NCBI GenBank assembly: GCA_014843695.1
Contig: CM026390.1
Span: 54,278,121 to 54,342,120, forward strand
Reading direction: 5' to 3'
DNA from: Archivesica marissinica
Taxonomy: Eukaryota; Mollusca; Bivalvia; Venerida; Vesicomyidae
Length of the DNA: 64,000 bases
The translations under genes and the position numbers were made by a program. The notes below the pieces were generated by a model, which saw only the letters and a program-made list of their open reading frames with translations, was not told where the DNA came from and did no database searches. The stretch's first letter is position 1; every line of letters begins with the position of its first letter. Positions 20,212-34,247 of this stretch are shown here, piece after piece.

Positions 20212-23200
20212 TGAGATATATGCAGTGAGTGAGTGAGATCTATGCAGTGAGTGAGATCTATGCAGTGTGTGAGATCTATGCAGTGTGTGAGATATATGCA
20301 GTGAGTGAGATATATGCAGTGTGTGAGATATATGCAGTGAGTGAGATCTATGCAGTGAGTGAGATATATGCAGTGAGTGAGATATATGCAGTGTGTGAGT
20401 GTGATCTATGCAGTGTGTGAGATATATGCAGTGTGTGAGATCTATGCAGTGTGTGAGATCTATGCAGTGTGTGAGATCTATGCAGTGTGTGAGATATATG
20501 CAGTGAGTGAGATCTATGCAGTGTGTGAGATCTATGCAGTGAGTGACATCTATGCAGTGAGTGTGTGTGTGATCCATGCAGTGTATGAGATCTATGCAGT
20601 GTGTGAGTGTGATCTATGCAGTATGTGAGATCTATGCAGTGTGTGAGATCTATGCAGTGTGTGAGATATATGCAGTGTGTGAGATATATGCAGTGTGTGA
20701 GATCTATGCAGTGTGTGAGATATATGCAGTGTGTGAGATCTATGCAGTGTGTGAGATATATGCAGTGTGTGAGATCTATGCAGTGTGTGAGATATATGCA
20801 GTGTGTGAGATCTATGCAGTGTGTGAGATCTATGCAGTGTGTGAGATATATGCAGTGTGTGAGATCTATGCAGTGAGTGACATCTATGCAGTGAGTGAGA
20901 TCTATGCAGTGTGTGAGTGTGATCTATGCAGTGAGTGAGTGAGATCTATGCAGTGTGTGAGATCTATGCAGTGTGTGAGATATATGCAGTGTGTGAGTGT
21001 GATCTATGCAGTAAGTGAGTGAGATCTATGCAGTGTGTGAGATCTATGCAGTGTGTGAGATCTATGCAGTGTGTGAGATCTATGCAGTGTGTGAGATCTA
21101 TGCAGTGAGTGAGATCTATGCAGTGTGTGAGATCTATGCAGTGAGTGAGATCTATGCAGTGAGTGAGATATATGCAGTGTGTGAGTGTGATCTATGCAGT
21201 GAGTGTGATCTATGCAGTGAGTGACATCTATGCAGTGAGTGAGATCTATGCAGTGTGTGAGTGTGATCTATGCAGTGAGTGAGTGAGAGCTATGCAGTGA
21301 GTGAGTGAGATCTATGCAGTGTGTGAGATCTATGCAGTGTGTGAGATCTATGCAGTGTGTGAGATCTATGCAGTGTGTGAGATATATGCAGTGTGTGAGT
21401 GTGATCTATGCAGTGAGTGTGATCTATGCAGTGAGTGTGATCTATGCAGTGAGCGAGATATATGCAGTGAGTGTGTGTGTGATATATGCAGTGAGTGAGA
21501 TATATGCAGTGAGTGTGTGTGTGATATATGCAGTGTGTGTGTGATATATGCAGTGAGTGAGATATATGCAGTGAGTGAGATCTATGCAGTGTGTGAGATC
21601 TATGCAGTGAGTGTTATCTATGCCGTGAGTGTTATCTATGCCGTGAGTGTTATCTATGCAGTGAGTGTTATCTATGCAGTGAGTGAGATCTATGCAGTGA
21701 GTGAGATATATGCAGTGAGTGAGATCTATGCAGTGAGTGTTATCTATACACTGAGTGTTATCTATGCAGTGAGTGAGATATATGCAGTGAGTGTGATCTA
21801 TGCAGTGTGTGAGATATATGCAGTGAGTGAGATCTATGCAGTGAGTGTGTGTTATCTATGCAGTGAGTGAGATATATGCAGTGAGTGAGCGTGATCTATG
21901 CAGTGAGTGAGATATATGCAGTGAGTGAGATATATGCAGTGAGTGAGATCTATGCAGTGAGTGTGTGTTATCTATGCAGTATGTGAGATCTATGCAGTGA
22001 GTGAGATATATGCAGTGAGTGAGCGTGATCTATGCAGTGAGTGAGATCTATGCAGTGAGTGAGATATATGCAGTGAGTGAGATCTATGCAGTGAGTGTTA
22101 TCTATGCAGTGAGTGAGATATATGCAGTGAGTGAGATCTATGCAGTGAGTGAGATATATGCAGTGAGTGAGATATATGCCGTGAGTGAGATCTATGCAGT
22201 GAGTGAGATATATACCGTCAGTGTGATCTATGCAGTGAGTGACATCTATGCAGTGAGTGAGATATATGCAGTGAGTGAGATCTATGCAGTGAGTGAGTGT
22301 GATCTATGTCGTGAGTGTGATCTATGCAGTGAGTGTGATCTATGCAGTGAGTGAGTGTGATCTATGCAGTGAGTGAGATCTATGCAGTGAGGGTGATCTA
22401 TGCAGTGAATGTGATCTATGCAGTAGTGAGTGTGATCTATGCAGTGACTGAGATATATGCAGCGAGTGTGATCTATGCAGTGAGTGTGATATATGCAGTG
22501 TGCGAGATCTATGCAGTGAGTGAGATCTATGCAGTGTGTGAGATATATGCAGTGTGTGAGATATATGCAGTGAGTGAGATATATGCAGTGAGTGAGATCT
22601 ATGCAGGGAGTGAGATCTATGCAGTGAGTGAGATCTATGCAGTGAGTGAGATCTATGCAGTGAGTGAGATCTATGCCGTGAGTGTGATCTATGCAGTGAG
22701 TGAGATTTATGCAGTGAGTGAGATATATGCCGTGAAAGTGATCTATGCAGTGAGTGACATCTATGCAGTGAGTGAGATCTATGCAGTGAGTGAGATCTAT
22801 GCAGTGAGTGAGATATATGCAGTGAGTGAGATATATGCAGTGAGTGAGATCTATGCAGTGAGTCAGATCTATGCAGTGAGTGAGATATATGCAGTGAGTG
22901 AGATCTAGGCCGTTAGTGTGATCTATGCAGTGAGTGAGATATATGCAGTGAGTGAGATACATGCCGTGAGTGTGTGTGTGTGATCAATGCAGTGTGTGTG
23001 TGATCAATGCAGTGTGTGTGTGATCTATGCAGTGAGTGAGATATATGCAGTGAGTGAGATCAATGCAGTGAGTGAGATCTATGCAGTGAGTGAGATATAT
23101 GCAGTGAGTGAGATCTAGGCAGTGAGTGAGATCTATGCAGTGAGTGAGATATATGCAGTGAGTGAGATATATGCAGTGAGTGAGATCTATGCAGTGAGTG

Positions 23201-26200
23201 AGATATATGCAGTGAGTGAGATCTATGCCATGAGTGTGATCTATGCAGTGAGTGAGATCTATGCAGTGAGTGAGATATATGCCGTGAGTGTGATCTATGC
23301 AGTGACTGAGATATATGCAGTGTGCGAGATATATGCAGTGAGTGAGATCTATGCAGTGAGTGAGTGTAATCTATGCAGTGACTGAGATATATGCAGTGTG
23401 CGAGATCTATGCAGTAGTGAGTGTGATCTATGCAGTGACTGAGATATATGCAGTGTGCGAGATCTATGCAGTGAGTGAGATCTATGCAGTGAGTGAGATC
23501 TATGCAGTGAATGTGATATATGCAGTAGTGAGTGTGATCTATGCAGTGACTGAGATATGGAGTGTGCGAGATCTATGCAGTGAGTGAGATCTATGCAGTG
23601 TGTGAGATCTTTGCAGTGAGTGAGATCTATGCAGTGAGTGTGATCTATGCAGTGAGTGTGATCTATTCAGTGAGCGGGATATATGCAGTGAGTGTGTGTG
23701 TGATATATGCAGTGTGTGTGTGATCTATGCAGTGAGTGAGATCTATGCAGTGAGTGAGATCTATGCAGTGAGTGTGATCTATGCAGTGAGTGGGTGTTAT
23801 CTATGCAGTGTGTGTGATCTATACAGTGTGTGAGATCTATGCAGTGAGTGTTATCTATGCAGTGTGTGAGATCTATGCAGTAAGTGTTATCTATGCAGTG
23901 TGTGATATCAATGCAGTGAGTGAGATATATGCAGTGAGTGTTATCTATATATATGCAGTGAGTGTTATCTATGCAGTGAGTGAGATCTATGCAGTGTGTG
24001 ATATCTATGCAGTGAGATTTATCTATGCCGTGAATGTTATCTATGCCGTGAGTGTTATCTATGCAGTGAGTGTTATCTATGCAGTGAGTGTTATCTATGC
24101 AGTGAGTGAGATCTATGCAGTGAATGAGATATATGCAGTGAGTGAGATATATGCAGTGAGTGAGATATATGCAGTGAGTGAGATCTATGCAGTGAGTGAG
24201 ATATATGCAGTGAGTGAGATCTATGCCGTGAATGTGATCTATGCAGTGAGTGAGATATATGCAGTGAGTGAGATATATGCCGTGAGTGTGATCTATGCAG
24301 TGAGTGAGTGTTATCTATGCAGTGTGTGTGATCTATACAGTGTGTGAGATCTATGCAGTGAGTGTTATCTATGCAGTGTGTGAGATCTATGCAGTAAGTG
24401 TTATCTATGCAGTGTGTGATATCAATGCAGTGAGTGAGATATATTCAGTGAGTGTTATCTATGCAGTGAGTGTTATCTATGCAGTGTGTGATATCTATGC
24501 AGTGAGATTTATCTATGCCGTGAGTGTTATCTATGCCGTGAGTGTTATCTATGCAGTGAGTGTTATCTATGCAGTGAGTGAGATCTATGCAGTGAATGAG
24601 ATATATGCAGTGAGTGAGATATATGCAGTGAGTGAGATCTATGCAGTGTGTGAGATCTATGCAGTGAGTGAGATCTTTGCAGTGAGTGTGTGTTATCTAT
24701 GCAGTATGTGAGATCTATGCAGTGAGTGAGATCTATGCCGTGAGTGTGATCTATGCAGTGAGTGACATCTATGCAGTGAGTGAGATCTATGCAGTGAGTG
24801 TGATCTATGCAGTGAGTGAGATCTAGGCCGTGGGTGTGATCTATGCAGTGAGTGAGATATATGCAGTGAGTGAGATATATGCCGTGAGTGTGATCTATGC
24901 AGTGAGTGACATATATGCAGTGAATGAGATCTATGCAGTGAGTGAGATCTATGCAGTGAGTGACATATATGCAGTGAGTGAGATATATGCCGTGAGTGTG
25001 ATATATGCAGTTAGTGTGATATATGCAGTGAGTGAGTGTGATCTATGCAGTGAGTGTGATCTATGCAGTGAGTGAGATCTATGCAGTGAGTGTGATCTAT
25101 GCAGTGAGTGTGATCTATGCAGTGAGTGAGATATATGCAGTGAGTGTTTGTGTGATCTATGCAGTGTGTGTGTGATCTATGCAGTGAATGAGATATATGC
25201 AGTGAGTGAGATATATGCAGTGAGTGAGATCTATGCAGTGTGTGAGATCTATGCAGTGAGTGAGATCTATGCAGTGAGTGTGTGTTATCTATGCTGTATG
25301 TGAGATCTATGCAGTGAGTGAGATATATGCAGTGAGTGAGCGTGATCTATGCAGTGAGTGAGATCTATGCAGTGAGTGAGATATATGCAGTGAGTGAGAT
25401 CTATGCAGTGAGTGTTATCTATGCAGTGAGTGAGATCTATGCAGTGAGTGTTATCTATGCAGTGAGTGAGATATATGCAGTGAGTGAGATATATGCAGTG
25501 AGTGAGATATATGCAGTGTGTGAGATCTATGCAGTGAGTGTTATCTATGCCGTGAGTGGTATCTATGCCGTGAGTGTTATCTATGCAGTGAGTGTTATCT
25601 ATGCAGTGAGTGTTATCTATGCTGTGAGTGAGATCTATGCAGTGAGTGAGCTCTATGCAGTGAGTGAGATATATGCAGTGAGTGAGATCTATGCAGTGAG
25701 TGTTATCTATGCAGTGAGTGAGATCTATGCAGTGAGTGTTATCTATGCAGTGAGTGAGATCTGTGCAGTGAGTGAGATCTATGCAGGGAGTGAGATATAT
25801 GCAGTGAGTGAGATCTATGCAGTGAGTGAGATATATGCAGTGAGTGAGATCTATGCAGGGAGTGAGATCTATGCAGTGAATGAGATATATGCAGTGAGTG
25901 AGATATATGCAGTGAGTGAGATCTATGCAGTGAGTGAGATCTATGCAGTGAGTGTGTGTTATCTATGCAGTATGTGAGATATATGCAGTGAGTGAGATAT
26001 ATGCAGTGAGTGAGCGTGATCTATGCAGTGAGTGAGATCTATGCAGTGAGTGAGATATATGCAGTGAGTGAGATCTATGCAGTGAGTGTGTGTTATCTAT
26101 GCAGTATGTGAGATCTATGCAGTGAGTGAGATATATGCAGTGAGTGAGCGTGATCTATGCAGTGAGTGAGATCTATGCAGTGAGTGAGATATATGCAGTG

Positions 26201-29200
26201 AGTGAGATCTATGCAGTGAGTGTTATCAATGCAGTGAGTGAGATCTATGCAGTGAGTGAGATCTATGCAGTGAGTGAGATATATGCAGTGAGTGAGATCT
26301 ATGCCGTGAGTGTGATCTATGCAGTGAGTGACATATATGCAGTGAATGAGATCTATGCAGTGAGTGTGATCTATTCAGTGAGTGAGATCTATGCAGTGAG
26401 TGAGATCTAGGCCGTGAGTGTGATCTATGCAGTGAGTGAGATATATGCAGTGAGTGAGATCTATGCAGTGAGTGACATATTTGCAGTGAGTGAGATATAT
26501 GCCATGAGTGTGATATATGCAGTTAGTGTGATCTATGCAGTGAGTGAGTGTGATCTATGCAGTGAGTGTGATCTATGCAGCAGTGAGTGAGATCTATGCA
26601 GTGAGTGTGATCTATGCAGTGAGTGAGATCTATGCAGTTGTGAGTGTGATCTATGCAGTGACTGAGATATATGCAGTGTGCGAGATCTATGCAGTGAGTG
26701 AGATATATGCAGTGAGTAATTGAGATATATGCAGTGTGTGAGATATATGCGGTGAGTGTTATCTATGCAGTGAGTGTGATATATGCAGTGAGTGAGATAT
26801 ATGCAGTGAGTGATTGAGATATATGCAATGTGTGAGATACATGCAGTGAGTGTTATCTATGCAGTGAGTGTGAAATATGCAGTGAGTGAGATCTATGCAG
26901 TGAGTGATTGAGATATATGCAGTGAGTGTGATCTATGCAGTGAGTGAGATCTATGCAGTGAGTGAGATCTATGCAGTGAGTGTGATCTATGCAGTGAGTG
27001 TGATCTATGCAGTGAGTGAGATCTATGCCGTGAGTGAGATCTATGCTGTGAGTGTGATCTATGCATTGGGTGAGATATATGCAGTGAGTGTGATCTATGC
27101 AGTGAGTGAGATATATGCAGTGAGTGTGATCTATGCAGTGAGTGTGATCTACGCAGTGAGCGAGATATATGCAGTGAGTGTTTGTGTGATATATGCAGTG
27201 TGTGTGTGATCTATGCAGTGAATGAGATATATGCAGTGAGTGAGATATATGCAGTGAGTGAGATCTATGCAGTGTATGAGATCCATGCAGTGAGTGAGAT
27301 ATATGCAGTGAGTGTGTGTTATCTATGCTGTATGTGAGATCTATGCAGTGAGTGAGATATATGCAGTGAGTGAGCGTGATCTATGCAGTGAGTGAGATAT
27401 ATGCAGTGAGTGAGATATATGCAGTGAGTGAGATATATGCAGTGAGTGAGATATATGCAGTGAGTGTTATCTATGCAGTGAGTGAGATCTATGCAGTGAG
27501 TGAGATATATGCAGTGAGTGTTATCTATGCAGTGAGTGAGATCTATGCAGTGAGTGAGATCTATGCAGTGTGTGAGATATATGCAGTGAGTGAGATATAT
27601 GCAGTGAGTGAGATCTATGCAGTGAGTGTTATCTATGCAGTGAGTGAGATCTATGCAGTGAGTGTTATCTATACAGTGAGTGAGATATATGCAGTGAGTG
27701 AGATCTATGCAGTGAGTGAGATATATGCAGTGTGTGAGATCTATGCAGTGAGTGTTATCTATGCCGTGAGTGTTATCTATGCCGTGAGTGTTATCTATGC
27801 AGTGAGTGTTATCTATGCAGTGAGTGTTATCTATGCTGTGAGTGAGATCTATGCAGTGAGTGAGCTCTATGCAGTGAGTGAGATATATGCAGTGAGTGAG
27901 ATCTATGCAGTGAGTGTTATCTATGCAGTGAGTGAGATCTATGCAGTGAGTGTTATCTATGCAGTGTGTGAGATCTATGCAGTGAGTGAGATCTATGCAG
28001 TGAGTGAGATCTATGCAGGGAGTGAGATCTATGCAGTGAGTGAGATCTATGCAGTGAGTGAGATATATGCAGTGAGTGAGATCTATGCAGGGAGTGAGAT
28101 CTATGCAGTGAATGAGATATATGCAGTGAGTGAGATATATGCAGTGAGTGAGATATATGCAGTGAGTGAGATCTATGCAGTGAGTGTGTGTTATCTATGC
28201 AGTATGTGAGATATATGCAGTGAGTGAGATATATGCAGTGAGTGAGCGTGATCTATGCAGTGAGTGAGATCTATGCAGTGAGTGAGATATATGCAGTGAG
28301 TGAGATCTATGCAGTGAGTGTGTGTTATCTATGCAGTATGTGAGATATATGCAGTGAGTGAGATATATGCAGTGAGTGAGCGTGATCTATGCAGTGAGTG
28401 AGATCTATGCAGTGAGTGAGATATATGCAGTGAGTGAGATCTATGCAGTGAGTGTGTGTTATCTATGCAGTATGTGAGATATATGCAGTGAGTGAGATAT
28501 ATGCAGTGAGTGAGCGTGATCTATGCAGTGAGTGAGATCTATGCAGTGAGTGAGATATATGCAGTGAGTGAGATCTATGCAGTGAGTGTGTGTTATCTAT
28601 GCAGTATGTGAGATATATGCAGTGAGTGAGATATATGCAGTGAGTGAGCGTGATCTATGCAGTGAGTGAGATCTATGCAGTGAGTGAGTTATATGCAGTG
28701 AGTGAGATCTATGCAGTGAGTGTTATCAATGCAGTGAGTGAGATCTATGCAGTGAGTGAGATCTATGCAGTGAGTGAGATATATGCAGTGAGTGAGATCT
28801 ATGCCGTGAGTGTGATCTATGCAGTGAGTGACATCTATGCAGTGAATGAGATATATGCAGTGAGTGTGATCTATTCAGTGAGTGAGATCTATGCAATGAG
28901 TGAGATCTAGGCCGTGAGTGTGATCTATGCAGTGAGTGACATCTATGCAGTGAATGAGATATATGCAGTGAGTGAGATCTATGCAGTGAGTGACATATAT
29001 GCAGTGAGTGAGATATATGCCGTGAGTGTGATATATGCAGTTAGTGTGATCTATGCAGTGAGTGAGTGTGATCTATGCAGTGAGTGTGATCTATGCAGTG
29101 AGTGAGATCTATGCAGTGAGTGTGATCTATGCAGTGAGTGAGATCTATGCAATAGTGAGTGTGATCTATGCAGTGACTGAGATATATGCAGTGTGCGAGA

Positions 29201-31632
29201 TATATGCAGTGAGTGAGATCTATGCAGTGAGTGAGATATATGCAGTGTGTGAGATATATGCAGTGTGTGAGATATATGCAGTGAGTGAGATATATGCAGT
29301 GAGTGATTGAGATATATGCAGTGTGTGAGATATATGCAGTGAGTGTTATCTATGCAGTGAGTGTAATATATGCAGTGAATGAGATCTATGCAGTGAGTGA
29401 TTGAGATATATGCAGTGAGTGAGATCTATGCAGTGAGTGATTGAGATATATGCAGTGAGTGTTATCTATGCAGTGAGTGTGATATATGCAGTGAGTGAGA
29501 TATATGCAGTGAGTGATTGAGATATATGCAGTGTGTGAGATATATGCAGTGAGTGAGATATATGCAGTGAGTGATTGAGATATATGCAGTGAGTGTGATC
29601 TATGCAGTGAGTGAGATATATGCAGTGAGTGAGTGAGTGAGTGAGTGAGTGAGTGAGTGAGTGAGTGAGTGAGTGAGATATATGCAGTGAGTGAGATATA
29701 TGCAGTGAGTGAGATATATGCAGTGAGTGAGATATATGCAGTGAGTGAGATCTATGCAGTGAGTGTGATCTATGCAGTGAGTGTGATCTATGCAGTGAGT
29801 GAGATCTATGCCGTGAGTGAGATCTATGCTGTGAGTGTGATCTATGCATTGGGTGAGATATATGCAGTGAGTGAGTGAGATCTATGCAGTGAGTGTGATC
29901 TATGCAGTGGGTGTGATCTATGCAGTGAGTGTGATCTATGCAGTGAGTGAGATATATGCAGTGAGTGTGATCTATGCAGTGAGTGTGATCGATGCAGTGA
30001 GTGATATATGCAGTGAGTGTGATCTATGCAGTGAGTGAGTGAGATCTATGCAGTGAGTGTGATATATGCAGTGAGTGAGATATATGCAGTGAGTGTGATC
30101 TATGCAGTGAGTGTGATCTATGCAGTGAGTGTGATCTATGCAGTGATTGCGATATATTCAGTGAGAGTGATCTATGCAGTGAGTGTGATCTATGCAGTGA
30201 TTGCGATATATTCAGTGAGAGTTATCTATGCAGTGAGTGTGATCTATGCAGTGAATGTGATATATGCAGTGAGTGAGATATATGCAGTGAGTGAGATCTA
30301 TGCAGTGAGTGAGATATATGCAGTGAGTGAGATTTATGCAGTGAGTGAGATCTATGCAATGAGAGCTATCTATGCAGTGAGTGTGATCTATGCAGTAGTG
30401 AGTGTGATCTATGCAGTGAGTGTGATCTATGCAGTGAGTGAGATCTATGCAGTGAGTGAGTGTGATCTATGCAGTGAGTGAGATCTATGCAGTGAGTGTG
30501 ATCTATGCAGTGAGTGTTATCTATGCAGTGAGTGTGATCTATGCAGTGAGTGAGATCTATGCAGTGAGTGTGATCTATGCAGTGAGGGAGATATATGCAA
30601 TGAGAGCTATCTATGCAGTGAGTGTGATCTATGCAGTAGTGAGTGTGATCTATGCAGTGTGTGAGATATATGTAGTGAGTGAGATCTATGCAGTGAGTGA
30701 GTGTGATCTATGCAGTGAGTGAGATATATGCAGTGAGTGAGTGTGATCTATGCAGTGAGTGAGATCTATGCAGTGAGTGAGTGTGATCTATGCAGTGAGT
30801 GAGATCTATGCAGTGAGTGAGATCAATGCAGTGAGTGAGTGTGATCTATGCAGTGAGTGAGTTCTATGCAGTGAGTGAGTGTGATCTATGCAGTGAGTGA
30901 GATCTATGCAGTGAGTGAGATATATGCAGTGAGTGTTATCTATGCAGTGAGTGAGATATATGCCGTGAGTGAGATCTATGCCGTGATTGTGATATATGCA
31001 GCGAGTGAGATCTATGCAGTGAGTGAGTGAGATCTATGCAGTGAGTGTGATCTATGCAGTGAGTGAGATCTATTCAGTGAATGAGTGAGTGAGATCTATG
31101 CAGTGAGTGAGATCTATGCAGTGGGTGAGATCTATGCAGTGAGTGAGATCTATGCAGTGATTGAGATATATGCAGTGAGTGTGATATATGCAGTGAGTGT
31201 GTTCTATGCAGTGAGTGAGATATATGCCGTGAGTGAGATCTATGCTGTGAGTGTGATCTATGCATTGAGTGAGATCTATGCAGTGAGTGAGTGAGATATA
31301 TGCAGTGTGTGAGATCTATGCAGTGAGTGTGATATATGCAGTGAGTGTGATCTATGCAGTGAGTGAGATCTATGCAGTGAGAGTTATCTATGCAGTGAGT
31401 GTGATCTATGCAGTGAGTGTGATATATGCAGTGAGTGAGATATATGCAGTGAGTGAGATATATGCAGTGAGTGTGATCTATGCAGTGAGTGAGATATATG
31501 CAGTGAGTATGATCTATGCAGTGAGTGTGATCTATGCAGTGAGTGAGATCTATGCAGTGAGTGTGATCTATGCAGTAAGTGAGATATATGCAGTGAGTGT
31601 GATCTATGCAGTGAGTGAGATCTATGCAGTGA
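20212..31632. repeat. 11.4-kb array of an 18-bp unit
   Basis: About 630 copies of GAGATCTATGCAGTGAGT and close variants (ATATATG, GTGTGTGAG, GTTATC, GTGATC). Eighteen is divisible by three, so plus frames read repeating SEIYAV/CEIYAV and minus frames read THCIDL or SHSLHR. Irregular 2-4-bp additions break every frame, which argues against selection for a protein. Higher-order structure includes a 134-bp block repeated near 28,190-28,650 and a duplication of about 2.2 kb (around 25,340-26,400 versus 27,370-28,910). A pure (GTGA)n run lies at 29,624-29,677. Confidence 0.96.
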
Positions 31633-31789
31633 GTATCAGAAATAGAACTATATAGAGGAAGCAAGGAGTATGCTGTCCCACAAGTCTGCACAGATAATCA
31701 TTGTACTAACAATTATAACTTGTTTACGGTTACCAAGGATATAGCACAGGAAGTGATTTCCATAAAGGTATGACCCTGGAAAAGTAGGA

Positions 31790-32838
31790 TATTCCTTATG
31801 TTTATCAGCAGGCCTATATGATAGAGTGTCCTTATGTTCATCAGTATGCCTATATGATAGGGTGTCCTAATGTTCATCAGCAGGCCAATAGGATAGGATG
31901 TTCTTATGTTCATCCGTAGGCCTATAGGATAGGGTATCCTTATGTTCATCAGTAGGCCAATAGGATAGGGTGTCCTTATGTTCATCAGCAGGCCTATAGG
32001 ATAGGGTGTCCTTATGTTCATCAGTAGGCCTATAGGATAGGGTGTCCTTATGTTCATCAGTAGGCCTATAGGATAGGGTTTCCTTATGTTCCTCAGTAGG
32101 CCTATAGGATAGGGTGTCCTTATGTTCCTCAGTAGGCCGATAGGATAGGGTATCCTTATGTTCATCAGTAGTCCTATTGGATAGGGTGTCCTTATGTTCA
32201 TCAGTAGGCCTATAGGATAGGGTATCCTTATGTTCCTCAGTAGGCCGATAGGATAGGGTATCCTTATGTTCATCAGTAGTCCTATTGGATAGGGTGTCCT
32301 TATGTTCATCAGTAGGCCTATAGGATAGGGTGTCCTTATGTTCATCAGCAGGTCAATAGGATAGGGTGTCCTTATGTTCATCAGTAGGCCTATAGGATAG
32401 GGTGTCCTTATGTTCATCAGTAGGCCTATAGGATAGGGTGTCCTTATGTTCATCAGTAGGTCTATATGATAGGGTGTCCTTATGTTTATCAGCAGGTCTA
32501 TAGGATAGAGTGTCATTATGTTCATCAGTAGGCCTATAGGATAGGGTGTCCCTATGTTTATCAGTAGGCCTATATGATAGGTTGTCCTTATGTTCATCAA
32601 CAGGCCTATATGATAGGGTGTCCTTATGTTCATCAGCAGGCCTATATGATAGGGTGTCCATATGTTCATCAGTAGGCCTATATGATAGGGTGTCCTTATG
32701 TTCATCAGCAGGCCTATAGGATAGGGTGTCCTTATGTTCATCAGCAGGCCTATAGGATAGGATGTCCTTATGTTCATCAGTAGGCCTATAGGATAGGGTG
32801 TCCTTATGTTCATCAGTAGGCCTATAGGATAGGGCGTC
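31790..32838. repeat. 36-bp minisatellite
   Basis: About 29 copies of CATCAGTAGGCCTATAGGAT and AGGGTGTCCTTATGTT. The unit is a multiple of three, so a minus frame of 375 codons stays open with a repeating 12-residue unit (PIGLLMNIRTPY). Another minus frame reads DEHKDTLSYRPT. Base changes are spread over all codon positions, giving no evidence of a gene. Confidence 0.95.
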
Positions 32839-32893
32839 ACAGGGATATCCTGTTACACTGACTGGTTTCCAATCATCAGACATATAACCTCAT

Positions 32894-33430
32894 GATATCA
32901 CCTGGCATAGTTGGTGGAATTAAATGAAAGCATATCAGTAACACGCTCGATATGTGAGAACTCTTGTTGTGATATCACCTGGCATAGTTAGTGGAATTAA
33001 ATGAAAGCATATCAGTAACTCGCTCGATATGTGAGAACTCTTGTTGTTATATCACCTGGCATAGTTAGTGGAATTAAATGAAAGCATATCAGTAACACGC
33101 TCGATATGTGAGAACTCTTGTTGTGATCTCACCTGGCATAGTTAGTGGAATTAAATGAAAGCATATCAGTAACACGCTCGATATGTGAGAACTCTTGTTG
33201 TTATATCACCTGGCATAGTTAGTGGAATTAAAGGAAAGTATATCAGTAACACGCTCGATATGTGAGAACTCTTGTTGTGATATCACCTGGCATAGTTAGT
33301 GGAATTAAAGGAAAGTATATCAGTAACACGCTCGATATGTGAGAACTCTTGTTGTTATATCACCTGGCATAGTTAGTGGAATTAAATGAAAGCATATCAG
33401 TAACACGCTCGATATGTGAGAACTCTTGTG
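32894..33430. repeat. 77-bp tandem repeat
   Basis: Seven nearly identical copies of GATATCACCTGGCATAGTTA, GTGGAATTAAATGAAAGCAT, ATCAGTAACACGCTCGATAT and GTGAGAACTCTTGTTGT. Variants alternate (GATATC/TATATC, AAATGAAAGCA/AAAGGAAAGTA), showing two-unit expansions. Confidence 0.95.
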
Positions 33431-33499
33431 TGATATTACACTGCCTGGTAAAGTCATATTAACTCATTCATTTACTTTAGCTTTAACTAAAAATGAAAG

Positions 33500-33615
33500 T
33501 AGTGATAGAGTATTCGCTTCAGGTGTGAAAGCCCCGAAATTCGAGCCAAGCTGTAGTCGTTACGACTGTGTCCTTAGGCAAGACACTTAAATAAATTCCA
33601 TAAAATCAATAAATA
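33500..33615 (+). mobile_element. Degenerate SINE-like fragment
   Basis: GAAATTCGAGCCAAGCTG may be a decayed B box. GACTGTGTCCTTAGGCAAGA then CACTTAAATAAATTCC resembles the conserved GTGTCCTTGGGCAAGACACTT-like segment found in animal tRNA-SINE bodies. It sits between the 77-bp and 31-bp arrays. Confidence 0.45.
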
Positions 33616-33651
33616 AAATATTTCATTTTACAATTTACAAACGACTCTTCT

Positions 33652-34125
33652 AGTATATACACTCTCTACCATCCATACTTCTATTATATACACTCTCTAC
33701 TATCCATACTTCTATTATATACACTCTCTACCATCCATATTTCTATTATATACACTCTCTACCATCCATACTTCTATTATATACACTCTCTACCATCCAT
33801 ACTTCTATTATATACACTCTCTACTATCCATACTTCTATTATATACACTCTCTACTATCCATACTTCTATTATATACACTCTCTACCATCCATACTTCTA
33901 TTATATACACTATCTACCATCCATACTTCTATTATATACACTCGCTACCATCCATACTTCTATTATATACACTCTCTACCATCCATACTTCTATTATATA
34001 CACTCGCTACCATCCATACTTCTATTATATACACTCTCTACCATCCATACTTCTATTATATACACTCTTTACCATCCATACTTCTATTATATACACTCGC
34101 TACCATCCATACTTCTATTATATCC
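33652..34125. repeat. 31-bp minisatellite
   Basis: About 15 copies of TATATACACTCTCTACCATC-CATACTTCTAT. Variants are CTCGCTACC and CTCTCTACTATCC. Strong pyrimidine bias on the plus strand. Confidence 0.95.
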
Positions 34126-34130
34126 ATTGC

Positions 34131-34247
34131 CTCTTCTCTGCCTCGTGGAGATGGATTCCATCAGGAATGAGGTCTCGAAAGCGATTAATCTAGTGTTGTA
34201 AAAAAAACTTCTTTCGCAATCAGGCTAAAATAAATTTGTATATACTA
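34131..34247 (+). repeat. Dispersed repeat, copy 2 (MDS-RNEVS element)
   Basis: Second copy of the element at 19,570. The conserved ATG gives MDSIRNEVSKAINLVL and then a stop. The copy directly follows the 31-bp array. Confidence 0.7.

Noticed and set aside
20125..31691. Many frames with SEIYAV, CEIYAV or THCIDL repeats, up to 279 codons
   Set aside because: The 18-bp period keeps frames open; 2-4-bp insertions break them at random places, so no selection for coding is visible.
31713..32840. 375-codon minus-strand frame with a 12-residue repeat
   Set aside because: A 36-bp period effect; substitutions hit all codon positions and a second minus frame is also open.
33652..34125. CRISPR array (regular 31-43-bp periodicity here and in other arrays)
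   Set aside because: Units are contiguous with no unique spacers, and the context is eukaryotic.
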